Part shown: one piece after another, positions 1-8,778 of the stretch
How the letters are laid out: every line of letters starts with the position of its first letter
Numbering within the stretch: position 1 is the stretch's first letter
Assembly: GCA_937925855.1 (NCBI GenBank)
Contig: CALAMO010000007.1
Span: 39,670 to 103,669 of the forward strand
Reading direction: 5' to 3'
Origin: an uncultured Thiotrichaceae bacterium
GTDB taxonomy: Bacteria > Pseudomonadota > Gammaproteobacteria > Thiotrichales > Thiotrichaceae
Length of the DNA: 64,000 nt
The notes under the pieces: generated by a model
Seen by the model: the letters and a program-made list of their open reading frames with translations, nothing else
What the model was told of the DNA's origin: nothing
Database searches by the model: none
Program-made: the position numbers and the translations under genes

Positions 1-42
1 AATCGTAAGCGCTATCTGTCTTGTATAGGCTCAACTAAGACA

Positions 43-1305
43 GTGGCGACTGTTTTCAGCATGGCTAATCAGGTTGATCGTGATTGGAATAAATCTGATA
101 AGACGCAGCGGAGTCATGCGCTATCGCAGCAGGCAGGTTATCACTATCAGCCTGATATTAAACACCAGCGCCAACAGGGTCAATCTGAAGGTAGTCACGT
201 TAAATTAGTTGCGGCTTCGCTCATCGCACCGAAGCGTCTTGAATGGCTATGGCCTGAAAATATTCCTAAAAATGCGTTATCGCTGTTTGTGGGTATGCCT
301 AAGACAGGTAAGACCATGCTGTTAATTATGATTGTTGCTATTGTCTCATCAGGTGGTAAGTACCCGGATGGTACACAGGCGACCATTGGTAAGGTGTTAT
401 TCTGGACGGGTGAAGATGATATACAGGATACGATTCTGCCACGCCTTAAAGCAGCAGGAGCGAATCTTGATAATGTGATGTTTGTTAATGACACAGTATC
501 TGATGGTGAATGCCATCCGTTTTCACCGGCTGATGACATGGCGTTGTTACTGGATACCATCGAACGCATGCAGGAAAAACCTGTATTACTGGTGGTTGAC
601 CCCATTGTATCCGTCGTTAAGGAAATGAATAATGCGCTGGAAGTTCGTCGTGGCCTGGAGCCACTGCGCACCATAGCGCAGAATTATAAAATGGCCGTAG
701 TCGGTATTACCCATTTTCGCAAAAGCCGGGGTGAGAGTGGTCTGGGTGAACAAATTATTGGTAGCTCTGCATTCCTGCAAGTGCCGCGTGTGGTTTTCTA
801 TACCTTGAAGGTGCCTGACTCTGATGGACAGTGTGTATTCTTTCGGGGTGACACCAACATGGCTGCTTCAGATTGTGGTTTCACCTATGCAATCGAAAGC
901 ACTGAGGCTGACTTTCCAGAGCATCAGATGGTGATTGATACCGCTACAGTGACTTGGGGTAGTCGCATTGAAGGTGATGACCTGCAAATGCTGATTAGTC
1001 CTGATGGCCGAGGAGATTCAGCACCTGCACGCTTAGCTGCTGAGGATATGCTAAAAGCTTTCCTTGCCGGGGGTGAACAGCTCAAGGAAGAGATTGACCA
1101 TGAAGCTAAACGGCAGGGTATTACTACGATTAGTTTAACCCGTGCCAAGAAAGCATTGGGTATTAAGCACCGTAAGCGCAAGAAATCTGAGTCCAGTCCG
1201 GGTAAGTCGGTGTGGTACTTAGCGGATCAGGGCCAACCTGATCAAGTTGACCCTGTTGAAAAAGGTGATCAGGTTGATTGTGTTGATAAAGTTACCGAGG
1301 CTTAA
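43..1305 (+). CDS. RepA-like / AAA_25 RecA-fold ATPase (mobile-element replicative helicase-like)
   Basis: Walker A-like GMPKTGKTMLL, Walker B-like VLLVVDPIV, GITHFRKS motif; typical of plasmid/island RepA-like ATPases. True start may be at the internal M (~61). Confidence 0.75.
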   Translation: MATVFSMANQVDRDWNKSDKTQRSHALSQQAGYHYQPDIKHQRQQGQSEGSHVKLVAASLIAPKRLEWLWPENIPKNALSLFVGMPKTGKTMLLIMIVAIVSSGGKYPDGTQATIGKVLFWTGEDDIQDTILPRLKAAGANLDNVMFVNDTVSDGECHPFSPADDMALLLDTIERMQEKPVLLVVDPIVSVVKEMNNALEVRRGLEPLRTIAQNYKMAVVGITHFRKSRGESGLGEQIIGSSAFLQVPRVVFYTLKVPDSDGQCVFFRGDTNMAASDCGFTYAIESTEADFPEHQMVIDTATVTWGSRIEGDDLQMLISPDGRGDSAPARLAAEDMLKAFLAGGEQLKEEIDHEAKRQGITTISLTRAKKALGIKHRKRKKSESSPGKSVWYLADQGQPDQVDPVEKGDQVDCVDKVTEA

Positions 1306-1656
1306 GCCCGCAATATCTCAGCCTATTTACCGTGGGTGTTATACAGTTTGCCACCAGCGCTACAACTTTATCAGCCTGATCTATGTTAGATAAGATGATC
1401 AGGTTGATAAAGTTGATAAACTTAGTTAAATCAATAGCATAATCTTTAAAGTTATCAGTAAGACGCACTTGTTTTATTGCCTTGTCTTATGTTATTCCTA
1501 AAAGGGAATGTACCGTGCCTAGTGGAATCTTAGGAGCGGCATGCCACGTCTTTATCAAGACAATTACTTTCTTCTCTGCACTTTTTCTCTGCCGACCTGA
1601 TCAACGTTATCAACTGGATCAAGCGATTCAGCAGAGGTATTGCTGATCAAGTTAAT
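1239..1656. repeat. Iteron-like repeats, consensus TGATCARGTTGAT
   Basis: Copies at 1239 (TGATCAAGTTGA), 1266 (TGATCAGGTTGAT), 1396 (TGATCAGGTTGAT), 1598 (TGATCAACGTTAT), 1644 (TGATCAAGTTAAT); a further copy at 66 (TAATCAGGTTGAT). Confidence 0.6.
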
Positions 1657-1662
1657 CAGAAT

Positions 1663-1953
1663 ATGGAGAATCTTATGGTTAGTGAGTCAAAGTATCACTA
1701 CAAGCACTATCGTTATTCCAGCGCCGCAGTAGCGGCTGTTATCCGCAAACAAGACGGTGTAAAGCGCTGTGGACGCTGTGAGCAGACTAAGCCACTTGAC
1801 CAGTATCACCACGATAAATCACGCGCTGATGGCCTTTATGCTTATTGTCTTACCTGTTCGGCTTTACTGAGAGAGCAACGCAGGGACAAAAGGCGGGCAG
1901 CAGACCGAGCAAGGTATGTCGCTAGAAAACCGGCTAACAGTCAGGAGGGCTGA
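1663..1953 (+). CDS. Small zinc-ribbon protein (CxxC...CxxC; endonuclease VII/HNH-associated type zinc finger, no visible HNH core)
   Basis: CGRCEQTKPLDQYHHDKSRADGLYAYCLTCSALLREQRRDKRR: paired CxxC motifs and basic tail. Confidence 0.55.
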   Translation: MENLMVSESKYHYKHYRYSSAAVAAVIRKQDGVKRCGRCEQTKPLDQYHHDKSRADGLYAYCLTCSALLREQRRDKRRAADRARYVARKPANSQEG

Positions 1954-2063
1954 AATTGGGTTACTAAAGGTGACATTCTACAGCAGAATTTTCCGTTTTT
2001 CTGCTGATGGTTCCCGCGCATTTCGCCAAACCTAGCTACAGCGAGCTTTCAGGACATTGCAGG

Positions 2064-2293
2064 CATTCCGGCTAACGATAAAAAGTGTGTTTTCGGTTTG
2101 CTGTGGTTGACCCACAAACACCTAGCGGTTTTGCTACACACTGATAATTCGCTGTTGATTTCTGAAACGTCGTTATAGCGTACTTCTAGGAGTATGGAAG
2201 TATTCCGGCCAACGACAAAAAGCCCGTTATAGGTTTCGTGAGGTTTGGTTATTGGCGCTTCAAGATCGGGTGCATTCCGGCCAATAAAGATGG
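2064..2293. repeat. Three dispersed repeats YATTCCGGCYAAcgAyaAAAAG in a non-coding stretch
   Basis: CATTCCGGCTAACGATAAAAAG (2064), TATTCCGGCCAACGACAAAAAG (2201), CATTCCGGCCAATAAAGATGG (2273). Confidence 0.6.
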
Positions 2294-2584
2294 TTGGTTT
2301 TTTATCTGACTGGACTAGACATTTTACCCTCTGTTTCCGTCAAGGGCGTTGGAATCGTTGCAGAATCTTGATGTTTAGGAAGCCTTGCCTATGTTTCCGT
2401 TATTACAGTTGAGTCGATTTATAAGCGATTCTAACGGCGTAGCGTACCCTTGTTGCTGCGACCTTTGGTTTGACTCAGTATGAGTCATGGCAGTTTATCG
2501 GATACGGCTATCAGGCTGCTTGTGTATCCTTGGGCGCATGGTTGCAGGAACAGAGTGTATGCAACTCTTGCCCAGCGGCGAGCG

Positions 2585-2941
2585 TTAAAACGTTTCATCC
2601 CAGACATACTTATAGGCTAAGCCACTGATGCTACCTTCCCGCACTTGAGCAATAAGACCTTCATCCGGCACACTGTCAGAAATCAAAGCGATTTCAGATG
2701 CTCTTAAATAGGGTTCGCCTTTTTTGCTGCCGTCCTTGTTGTGCTTTTGGCAAACTTTTACGGTAGCTATGTATTGCGTACCAATGGGGAACAGTTCACG
2801 TAGTTTCCTTGGAAATTCAACACGAGCACATGCATCGAAACCTTCGACGGGCCTGACGCGTGGCCGGGTAACTTTTTCATCCCGGCATGTTTCCAGTTTG
2901 ATACCCTTGAATGACTTCCCAATCTGATTATCCAGATTCAT
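2585..2941 (-). CDS. Uncharacterised small protein coupled to the restriction gene
   Basis: Probable start MNLDNQIGKSF at 2941 gives an ATGA overlap with the stop of the upstream Res gene (stop 2940-2938). No family recognised. Confidence 0.65.
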   Translation of the reverse strand: MNLDNQIGKSFKGIKLETCRDEKVTRPRVRPVEGFDACARVEFPRKLRELFPIGTQYIATVKVCQKHNKDGSKKGEPYLRASEIALISDSVPDEGLIAQVREGSISGLAYKYVWDETF

Positions 2942-5900
2942 AGCAAGTCCTCCTGCCATTGCCCTGTGATGATTTCCTTAGCGTTAGTAGCAACCATAAA
3001 ATCCACACCTAACTCATTAAAGTGAGCTTTACCGCACTTAATTTTCAAATTCTCAGATTTACGGCGTTTTTCGCTGTCATGGGTGCTTTTGCTTTCCCGT
3101 ACCAGATAGAGCTTGCCCTCATCTTCCGTGACGATAGCCCAATCAGGGTTATAGCTGCCTAATGGTGTGGGTACTTTGAACCAACTCGGTAATTTACAGA
3201 AAAAGCGCACACTTTCATCTTCATCCAATGCCTGGGCAATTTGCTTCTCTACATCAGAGTCAAATTCAATGTAGTCATACGGTGTACGTGTTATTTGGCT
3301 GCTACCATCACCCTCAGCCTGATGTTGTACTTCATAAAGTCGGCTGAGATATTTCTCAACATCGTCTTGCTCAAACAAGTGCATTTCGTATGTCTGCCCT
3401 TCGATTCTCTCATACTGAATGTCAGTGATGATTAGTTCTTGCAGAGTGCGTTTGATCTGTTTGGCAACTTCGATCATGAATGCCTGGGGATTTAAACGAA
3501 ACTCTCTCAGGCGCTCGCATTGCTTCAGAATATCAACCAGTGTGCCGCGTGTTAGGTCAGTTTCGCGCTGCAAAAAGGCTAATATATCCGGCAATGTGTC
3601 ATGAGTGATAACCGTCTTATCACGTGCCTGCTGCAAAGTACGTCCTGCTTCGACCCCCGCCGCACTGATTTTAACTTCCTGTTTGCCGACAGTTAGCGCC
3701 AGTGGTTTAATTTCTGGCATATCATGGATTTTTTCCAATGCCAGCCGGATTAACACGTCGTTGTCGAACTGTACCTTATAGCGGGTTTTCTGTTTGATCT
3801 TATCCCAAAGTGCCTGAAAGTCAGGGTTCATTTCTACGCGCTTGGTATATTTAACGCTGGTTTTATCACGTGCATCAACAACGCGACCACTGAATAAATA
3901 CCGTTTCATTTCATCCGTAATAGCTCCCGCCATGTGAGCCAATTCTTCCGGCAACTCAAGCTTGAATCCCTTCTGTTTAGGATCAAACTTTTCGGTAATG
4001 TCACCTTCTGTGCTGATATAGCCATTATTTTGTAGCGCCAGCCAGATTTGCCGGGATTGTGTCTGGCCGACAGCAGTATCTTCCCAGTCGCAGGCGAGCT
4101 GTGAAAAAGCAATCGGCTGGATGCGGCCAAACTTAAAGCCATCGCCCATATCCTTTTCCATATCGCTCTGTAAGCCTTTGGCGTATTCCTCAAAGGATTC
4201 ACTAGCAATAACGGTCAGCTTATTGATTGAGGGATCATAGATACGCTCACCGTCCTGATTAACCGGTAGTCTTAGCCCGCGCCCGATAGTTTGGCGACGT
4301 TCTTGTTCTGAGCCAATTTCCCGCAATGTGCATATCTGAAAAACATTGGGGTTATCCCAGCCTTCTTTGAGCGCGGTATGGCTGAACAGGAAGCGTAGAG
4401 GAATGTCTTCTGATAGTAAGCGTTCCTTGTCTTTCATGATCAATTCGTAGGTATCATCGTCTTTCGCAACCTTGCCAGAGGTATCGACTAACCCAACCAC
4501 CTTGCCTTTTTTCTTATCCACCGAAAAATAGCCATTATGAACTTCTTTGGCATCACGTTTGGGCAACGTGCTAAATAGGGGGCGATTTGCCATTTCGGCA
4601 TAAATAGCTTCAAACCACTCGGCTAGTTTCCCGTTTTGTGGCTGTCCTTCATCGTCGTAAGTCCGGTAATTAGATACCTTGTCGATAAAGAAAAGCGAGA
4701 GTACTTTTATCTGTTTTCCCTGCTTCTGGAAGTTGCGTTCCTTCTTAAAATGTTCCTCTACCGCTTGCCGGATTTGTGCCTTCAGCACTTCATCGGTCAT
4801 ACCATCTTTTTCTTGCTGTTCTTCCAGCACATGGTTGTTGGCAAACATGACATACCCAGCATTAGGTGTAGCGTCAATTTCATCAACAATAAAGCCTTCG
4901 TAGCCTTCACGATTGGTTTGGTCACTTAAATCAAGCCCTACCACAAGATTAACTGACTTTTTCTTTGTTCCATTTGGGGTGTTTTCAAGGATGGTGGCTT
5001 TTGCGGTTGGCGATTTTGCCTTGCCTTTAAAGCCGATGAAATCAAGTTTTAAGTAGGCTTCATTGCTGTTAGTCCCTGATTCAATGGAGGCTATTTCAAT
5101 TTGCTTTACCAACTTCAGGTCATAAGCCTTTAGAGGGTCAAGCTGGTACAGCAGATTGTATGGGTTTCTGTGCGTGGCAGAGTAACGTAATGCAAACAAG
5201 GGATTTAGCGTGCTAATCGCTTTTTGCGCCTTAGCGGTATTATCAACGCTTTGCGGTTCGTCAATAATAACGATGGGGCGAGTCAGCTGCACATACTCAA
5301 TCCAGCGCCGTCCGCCGGAGCGGTCATCTTCACGATGGATAATATTCAGCTTGCGTACTTGTGCTTCGGTGAGTTTGCTGTAGTCCTCAACATTACCTGC
5401 ATCCTTCTGGAATGCCTGAATGTTGATAACCATAATCTGAATTTCATTGCCGATAGCGAATTGGCGCAGCTTGGAAACATCTTTAGAAACGTAGAGGAAG
5501 CTGTCAAATGGCGCGTTATCGTACAGCTCAGCGAAGTGTTCCCGCATGATGCGTAGCGATGAGGTTACGCCTTCACGTATGGCGACAGAAGGCACAACGA
5601 TAATGAATTTCTTCAGGCCATATTGTTGGCTTAACTCGAAAATGGTGCGCAGGTAAACATACGTCTTACCAGTACCGGTTTCCATCTCCACTGAGAAATT
5701 TGGAAAGCTGTAAGGGTCTTGCTGGCCTTGCAGGGAAGCGGATAATTCAATGGTGTTGCGTTCCTGAATGCGGTTCAGGTTTTCCAGCAGCCTGGCTTCA
5801 TCAATCGACAATTCATTAGCTAAGCCCACCTCGGTTTGGGTAAGGCCCGCCATGTTCATCTGGGTAGACAGTTCAAATTGCCCCTGCTGAATAGGTTGAC

Positions 5901-5973
5901 CGTTTAACAGGTCAATGGCTGCACTGATTGCGTCTTGCTGATATTCAAGCTTGGCATCAAATTTTAGTTTCAT
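2938..5973 (-). CDS. Type III restriction-like enzyme, Res subunit (SF2 helicase + C-terminal PD-(D/E)xK nuclease)
   Basis: VEMETGTGKTYVYLRT (motif I), IIDEPQ (motif II), RRQTIGRGLRLPV (motif VI), C-terminal NPDWAIV...LYLVRESK consistent with PD-ExK. Confidence 0.88.
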   Translation of the reverse strand: MKLKFDAKLEYQQDAISAAIDLLNGQPIQQGQFELSTQMNMAGLTQTEVGLANELSIDEARLLENLNRIQERNTIELSASLQGQQDPYSFPNFSVEMETGTGKTYVYLRTIFELSQQYGLKKFIIVVPSVAIREGVTSSLRIMREHFAELYDNAPFDSFLYVSKDVSKLRQFAIGNEIQIMVINIQAFQKDAGNVEDYSKLTEAQVRKLNIIHREDDRSGGRRWIEYVQLTRPIVIIDEPQSVDNTAKAQKAISTLNPLFALRYSATHRNPYNLLYQLDPLKAYDLKLVKQIEIASIESGTNSNEAYLKLDFIGFKGKAKSPTAKATILENTPNGTKKKSVNLVVGLDLSDQTNREGYEGFIVDEIDATPNAGYVMFANNHVLEEQQEKDGMTDEVLKAQIRQAVEEHFKKERNFQKQGKQIKVLSLFFIDKVSNYRTYDDEGQPQNGKLAEWFEAIYAEMANRPLFSTLPKRDAKEVHNGYFSVDKKKGKVVGLVDTSGKVAKDDDTYELIMKDKERLLSEDIPLRFLFSHTALKEGWDNPNVFQICTLREIGSEQERRQTIGRGLRLPVNQDGERIYDPSINKLTVIASESFEEYAKGLQSDMEKDMGDGFKFGRIQPIAFSQLACDWEDTAVGQTQSRQIWLALQNNGYISTEGDITEKFDPKQKGFKLELPEELAHMAGAITDEMKRYLFSGRVVDARDKTSVKYTKRVEMNPDFQALWDKIKQKTRYKVQFDNDVLIRLALEKIHDMPEIKPLALTVGKQEVKISAAGVEAGRTLQQARDKTVITHDTLPDILAFLQRETDLTRGTLVDILKQCERLREFRLNPQAFMIEVAKQIKRTLQELIITDIQYERIEGQTYEMHLFEQDDVEKYLSRLYEVQHQAEGDGSSQITRTPYDYIEFDSDVEKQIAQALDEDESVRFFCKLPSWFKVPTPLGSYNPDWAIVTEDEGKLYLVRESKSTHDSEKRRKSENLKIKCGKAHFNELGVDFMVATNAKEIITGQWQEDLL

Positions 5974-6022
5974 GAGTATTTATACACCGACAATATAAAC
6001 TGAGTTTTGAGGATGTGATCTA

Positions 6023-8770
6023 TCACTGAGTCATTTCCCAGCTAGGTATAAATTGATCTCTTAACGGCTCAAGGTTTTCTGGCAGCCTCTCTTTGCAAGA
6101 AATGCCAAAGTACGTTGCAGCGCGAGTTGCGCCAACATATAGGTATTTGCTAAATAGCTCTGGGTTGTTCTCAGCGAGGGTATCAACGCCAATGAAAAAT
6201 ACGGCCTCAAATTCCAACCCTTTGATATGCTGAACATCAAATACACGTATATCAGTGCCTTCTCCTAGTGATTGGCCGTCACTACAAGCAACAGCTCTCA
6301 GGTTCATGTCTTCAACCATTTCGTTTAATGCTGCTGCCATTGGCTTTACTTCTGCTTCGGAGTTCACTAGCACAGCTACCGTCGGCATTTGACCAATATC
6401 TGTGATTTTGTCTATTTCCTGCAAATGCCCCGCCAACCAAATAGCTACATCATCCAGTTCCTGACCGCCTTCCATCAGTATGGGGGCGAGGCCCTCATTG
6501 TTCATTTCTTCTGGTAGCTTGCCACGGCTGCTCAGGTCGCCATCAAATTGCTGCAATAGCATTCCAGCAAACTCATTGAGCTTCTGGCTTTGGCGGTAGA
6601 CTGTATTGATAGCTTCGGTAGTTACTTGTCTGGAGACCCATTCCATTTGACCCTGTGAGCGGATTCCCCATCTGGTGATACGCTGGTTAAAGTCTCCACA
6701 TGCAAAAAATGAGCGTGTTTTGAGGGATGTAAGGGATTCCATTGCAGCCAATTGCAGTGGAGAAAAGTCTGTAGCTTCATCAACTAAGATCTGATTTTTA
6801 AATTGCTGGGAAATAATGTTGAGCGTATTAAATGCGGCCTGCTCAATATTGTTAATGACAAAGCGCTGCTCTAACAATTCTCGGGTATTTCTTAACATTA
6901 ACAAGGTAACGGCATCCAGCTCAGTCGCGTCGATATGCCTATTGTTTTTGGGTTTGTTTAGGTATTGAGAACTCTTGTTTTTCAAGGCATTTTTACGAAA
7001 CTCTTTGTAGCTCGCAGGAACATTATTTACATAGCGATTGAATACTTTTACAAAACGTCTCAGGCCATTTTGAGTGGCAATGCTCTGACCTATTTCCAGT
7101 AATTTTTCATCAGTTGGAAGACGAACCCCTAGCCAGTCATTGATTTTCCGGGTACGTCCGTTTTTTGGTGGCTGACGTTTTTGATACTTATATCTTGCTA
7201 AGCTACGCAAAGTTCTTTCATACGTTTTTATGGCTTTCTTCTGGCTGGTCGAGCTTGTAGGGTCTTCGCTTTCTTCTTCTGTATCATTATCAAATTCGTT
7301 ATCTTCGTCTTCCTCTTCGTCTTCTGCTTCTTCTGAGGACTGAAGGCTAGCAAGGAAAGAGGCTAGGTCTTCTGCGAACTGCCTTCCTTCCGTATTAATG
7401 ATCAGGGTCAGACTTTTTCTTATTTCTTGATCCGACTCGGTTTTGAGTTGTTTGATCTGTTCACCCAATGCAGCTTCCATCTGGTAAAGCTGGGATAACA
7501 CATTCAGAACTGTTTCTATTTTGGCTTTCTCTGTAATGACTTTTAATTGACCAATTAACTGTTCATTTTCATCGTTGATCAATTTATTAAGAATGGCTAT
7601 GCCTTGATGTAGTTGTGAGAGAATCCGTTGTCTGTGGAAATCTTTGAAACTTTCATACCAATCAACTGGGTTTAGCTGCACTTCAGAGCTTACAAAGTTG
7701 CTGTTGTTCTTATAGATGAACTTGTTGGTAGCTCCCGAGGTTTGCATAATTCCTAAAATATTACGTGTTAAATCACTCCGGTATGTGTCCCAGGTTTTAA
7801 TGTTTTGATCGGTCGCACTAACGCTTACCTGTTCTCTGTTGAAAGCTTCTTTAACAAAGTGTTTGAGTAAGTCAGTCGGGGTGAACATGAGCCAGCTATG
7901 TTGGTGGTCACGTATATCAGCCTCACTTTGTATAACTAAACCTCTTTCGGCTGAGTTGAGTGCTTCTAATGTCAGTTTCTGGCCAAGGCGGCGAATCAAG
8001 GTGGTTGTTTTTCCTGTGCCCGGAGGGCCAACAATTAACAACTGACTGTTGATGGGTAAACGGAAAATTTTATCCTGAAATCTGTCTAGAATGGGTTGAT
8101 CACGAAGGGCTATTGCGGTGCGAACTTGGTGACGTAAACCTTCTAATATTTCTGCGGATTCAGAGCGGTCGCTAAATATAGCGTCTAGGATAGCATCTGC
8201 GTCCTCGCCCGATTCTTCCAGCAACTCACGCAGAGATTGAACGGTAAATGTTCCCGAGTCTAGGCGAAAGATAGTAGGTTTAGAGTCCCAATATCTCTGT
8301 TCTCTTTGTGGTTGATACCTTGATGATTCAAGCACTTCAAAAGATTGTATTTGCCCCTTGTGCTCAATATCTTCTTCTTCCCCAACTGGCAGGGAAGCTA
8401 ATCGCCCCAGTGGGTTCAAATAGGATACAAGTTTTGCGTCGTGCTCGAATACAATGGTGGAGCGGCGCGATACATAATACGTTTGTATTTGTCCTTCTTC
8501 GTTGGAAACAACAATACGTGCAAAAGCGGGTTGCTTCTTCAAATCATATAGGTCTTCAGTCAATTCGCTAGAAATGCTATCCATATTCTTACTAGCTTTG
8601 CCGCCACCTGTAATGCCATTGGCATAGATTAATGCTGACGCACCACCAACGTTACCTTGTCGTTTCGCTAACTCAATATCAGCTTTGTTGGTAATCGCTT
8701 CAAAAACGTCTAAGGTTTCTTCAGCTACGCTTTTGATATGGTTTTCACGTTCCATGTCCTGACTCATCAA
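6023..8770 (-). CDS. UvrD-like superfamily I helicase/ATPase
   Basis: GPPGTGKTTTLIRRL (Walker A), ILVDEATDFSPLQL, GDFNQRITRWG, VQHIKGLEFEAVFFIGVD, YVGATRA: SF1A helicase motifs; internal acidic stretch EEAEDEEEDEDNEFDNDTEEESED. Confidence 0.82.
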   Translation of the reverse strand: MMSQDMERENHIKSVAEETLDVFEAITNKADIELAKRQGNVGGASALIYANGITGGGKASKNMDSISSELTEDLYDLKKQPAFARIVVSNEEGQIQTYYVSRRSTIVFEHDAKLVSYLNPLGRLASLPVGEEEDIEHKGQIQSFEVLESSRYQPQREQRYWDSKPTIFRLDSGTFTVQSLRELLEESGEDADAILDAIFSDRSESAEILEGLRHQVRTAIALRDQPILDRFQDKIFRLPINSQLLIVGPPGTGKTTTLIRRLGQKLTLEALNSAERGLVIQSEADIRDHQHSWLMFTPTDLLKHFVKEAFNREQVSVSATDQNIKTWDTYRSDLTRNILGIMQTSGATNKFIYKNNSNFVSSEVQLNPVDWYESFKDFHRQRILSQLHQGIAILNKLINDENEQLIGQLKVITEKAKIETVLNVLSQLYQMEAALGEQIKQLKTESDQEIRKSLTLIINTEGRQFAEDLASFLASLQSSEEAEDEEEDEDNEFDNDTEEESEDPTSSTSQKKAIKTYERTLRSLARYKYQKRQPPKNGRTRKINDWLGVRLPTDEKLLEIGQSIATQNGLRRFVKVFNRYVNNVPASYKEFRKNALKNKSSQYLNKPKNNRHIDATELDAVTLLMLRNTRELLEQRFVINNIEQAAFNTLNIISQQFKNQILVDEATDFSPLQLAAMESLTSLKTRSFFACGDFNQRITRWGIRSQGQMEWVSRQVTTEAINTVYRQSQKLNEFAGMLLQQFDGDLSSRGKLPEEMNNEGLAPILMEGGQELDDVAIWLAGHLQEIDKITDIGQMPTVAVLVNSEAEVKPMAAALNEMVEDMNLRAVACSDGQSLGEGTDIRVFDVQHIKGLEFEAVFFIGVDTLAENNPELFSKYLYVGATRAATYFGISCKERLPENLEPLRDQFIPSWEMTQ

Positions 8771-8778
8771 ATTACCTC

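Noticed and set aside
195-674. Antisense ORFs opposite the RepA-like gene
   Set aside because: Shadow ORFs of a strong coding frame; low-complexity translation, no motifs.
1954-2584. Possible CRISPR array from the YATTCCGGC repeats
   Set aside because: Only three diverged copies with unequal spacing (137 and 72 bp) and no cas genes.
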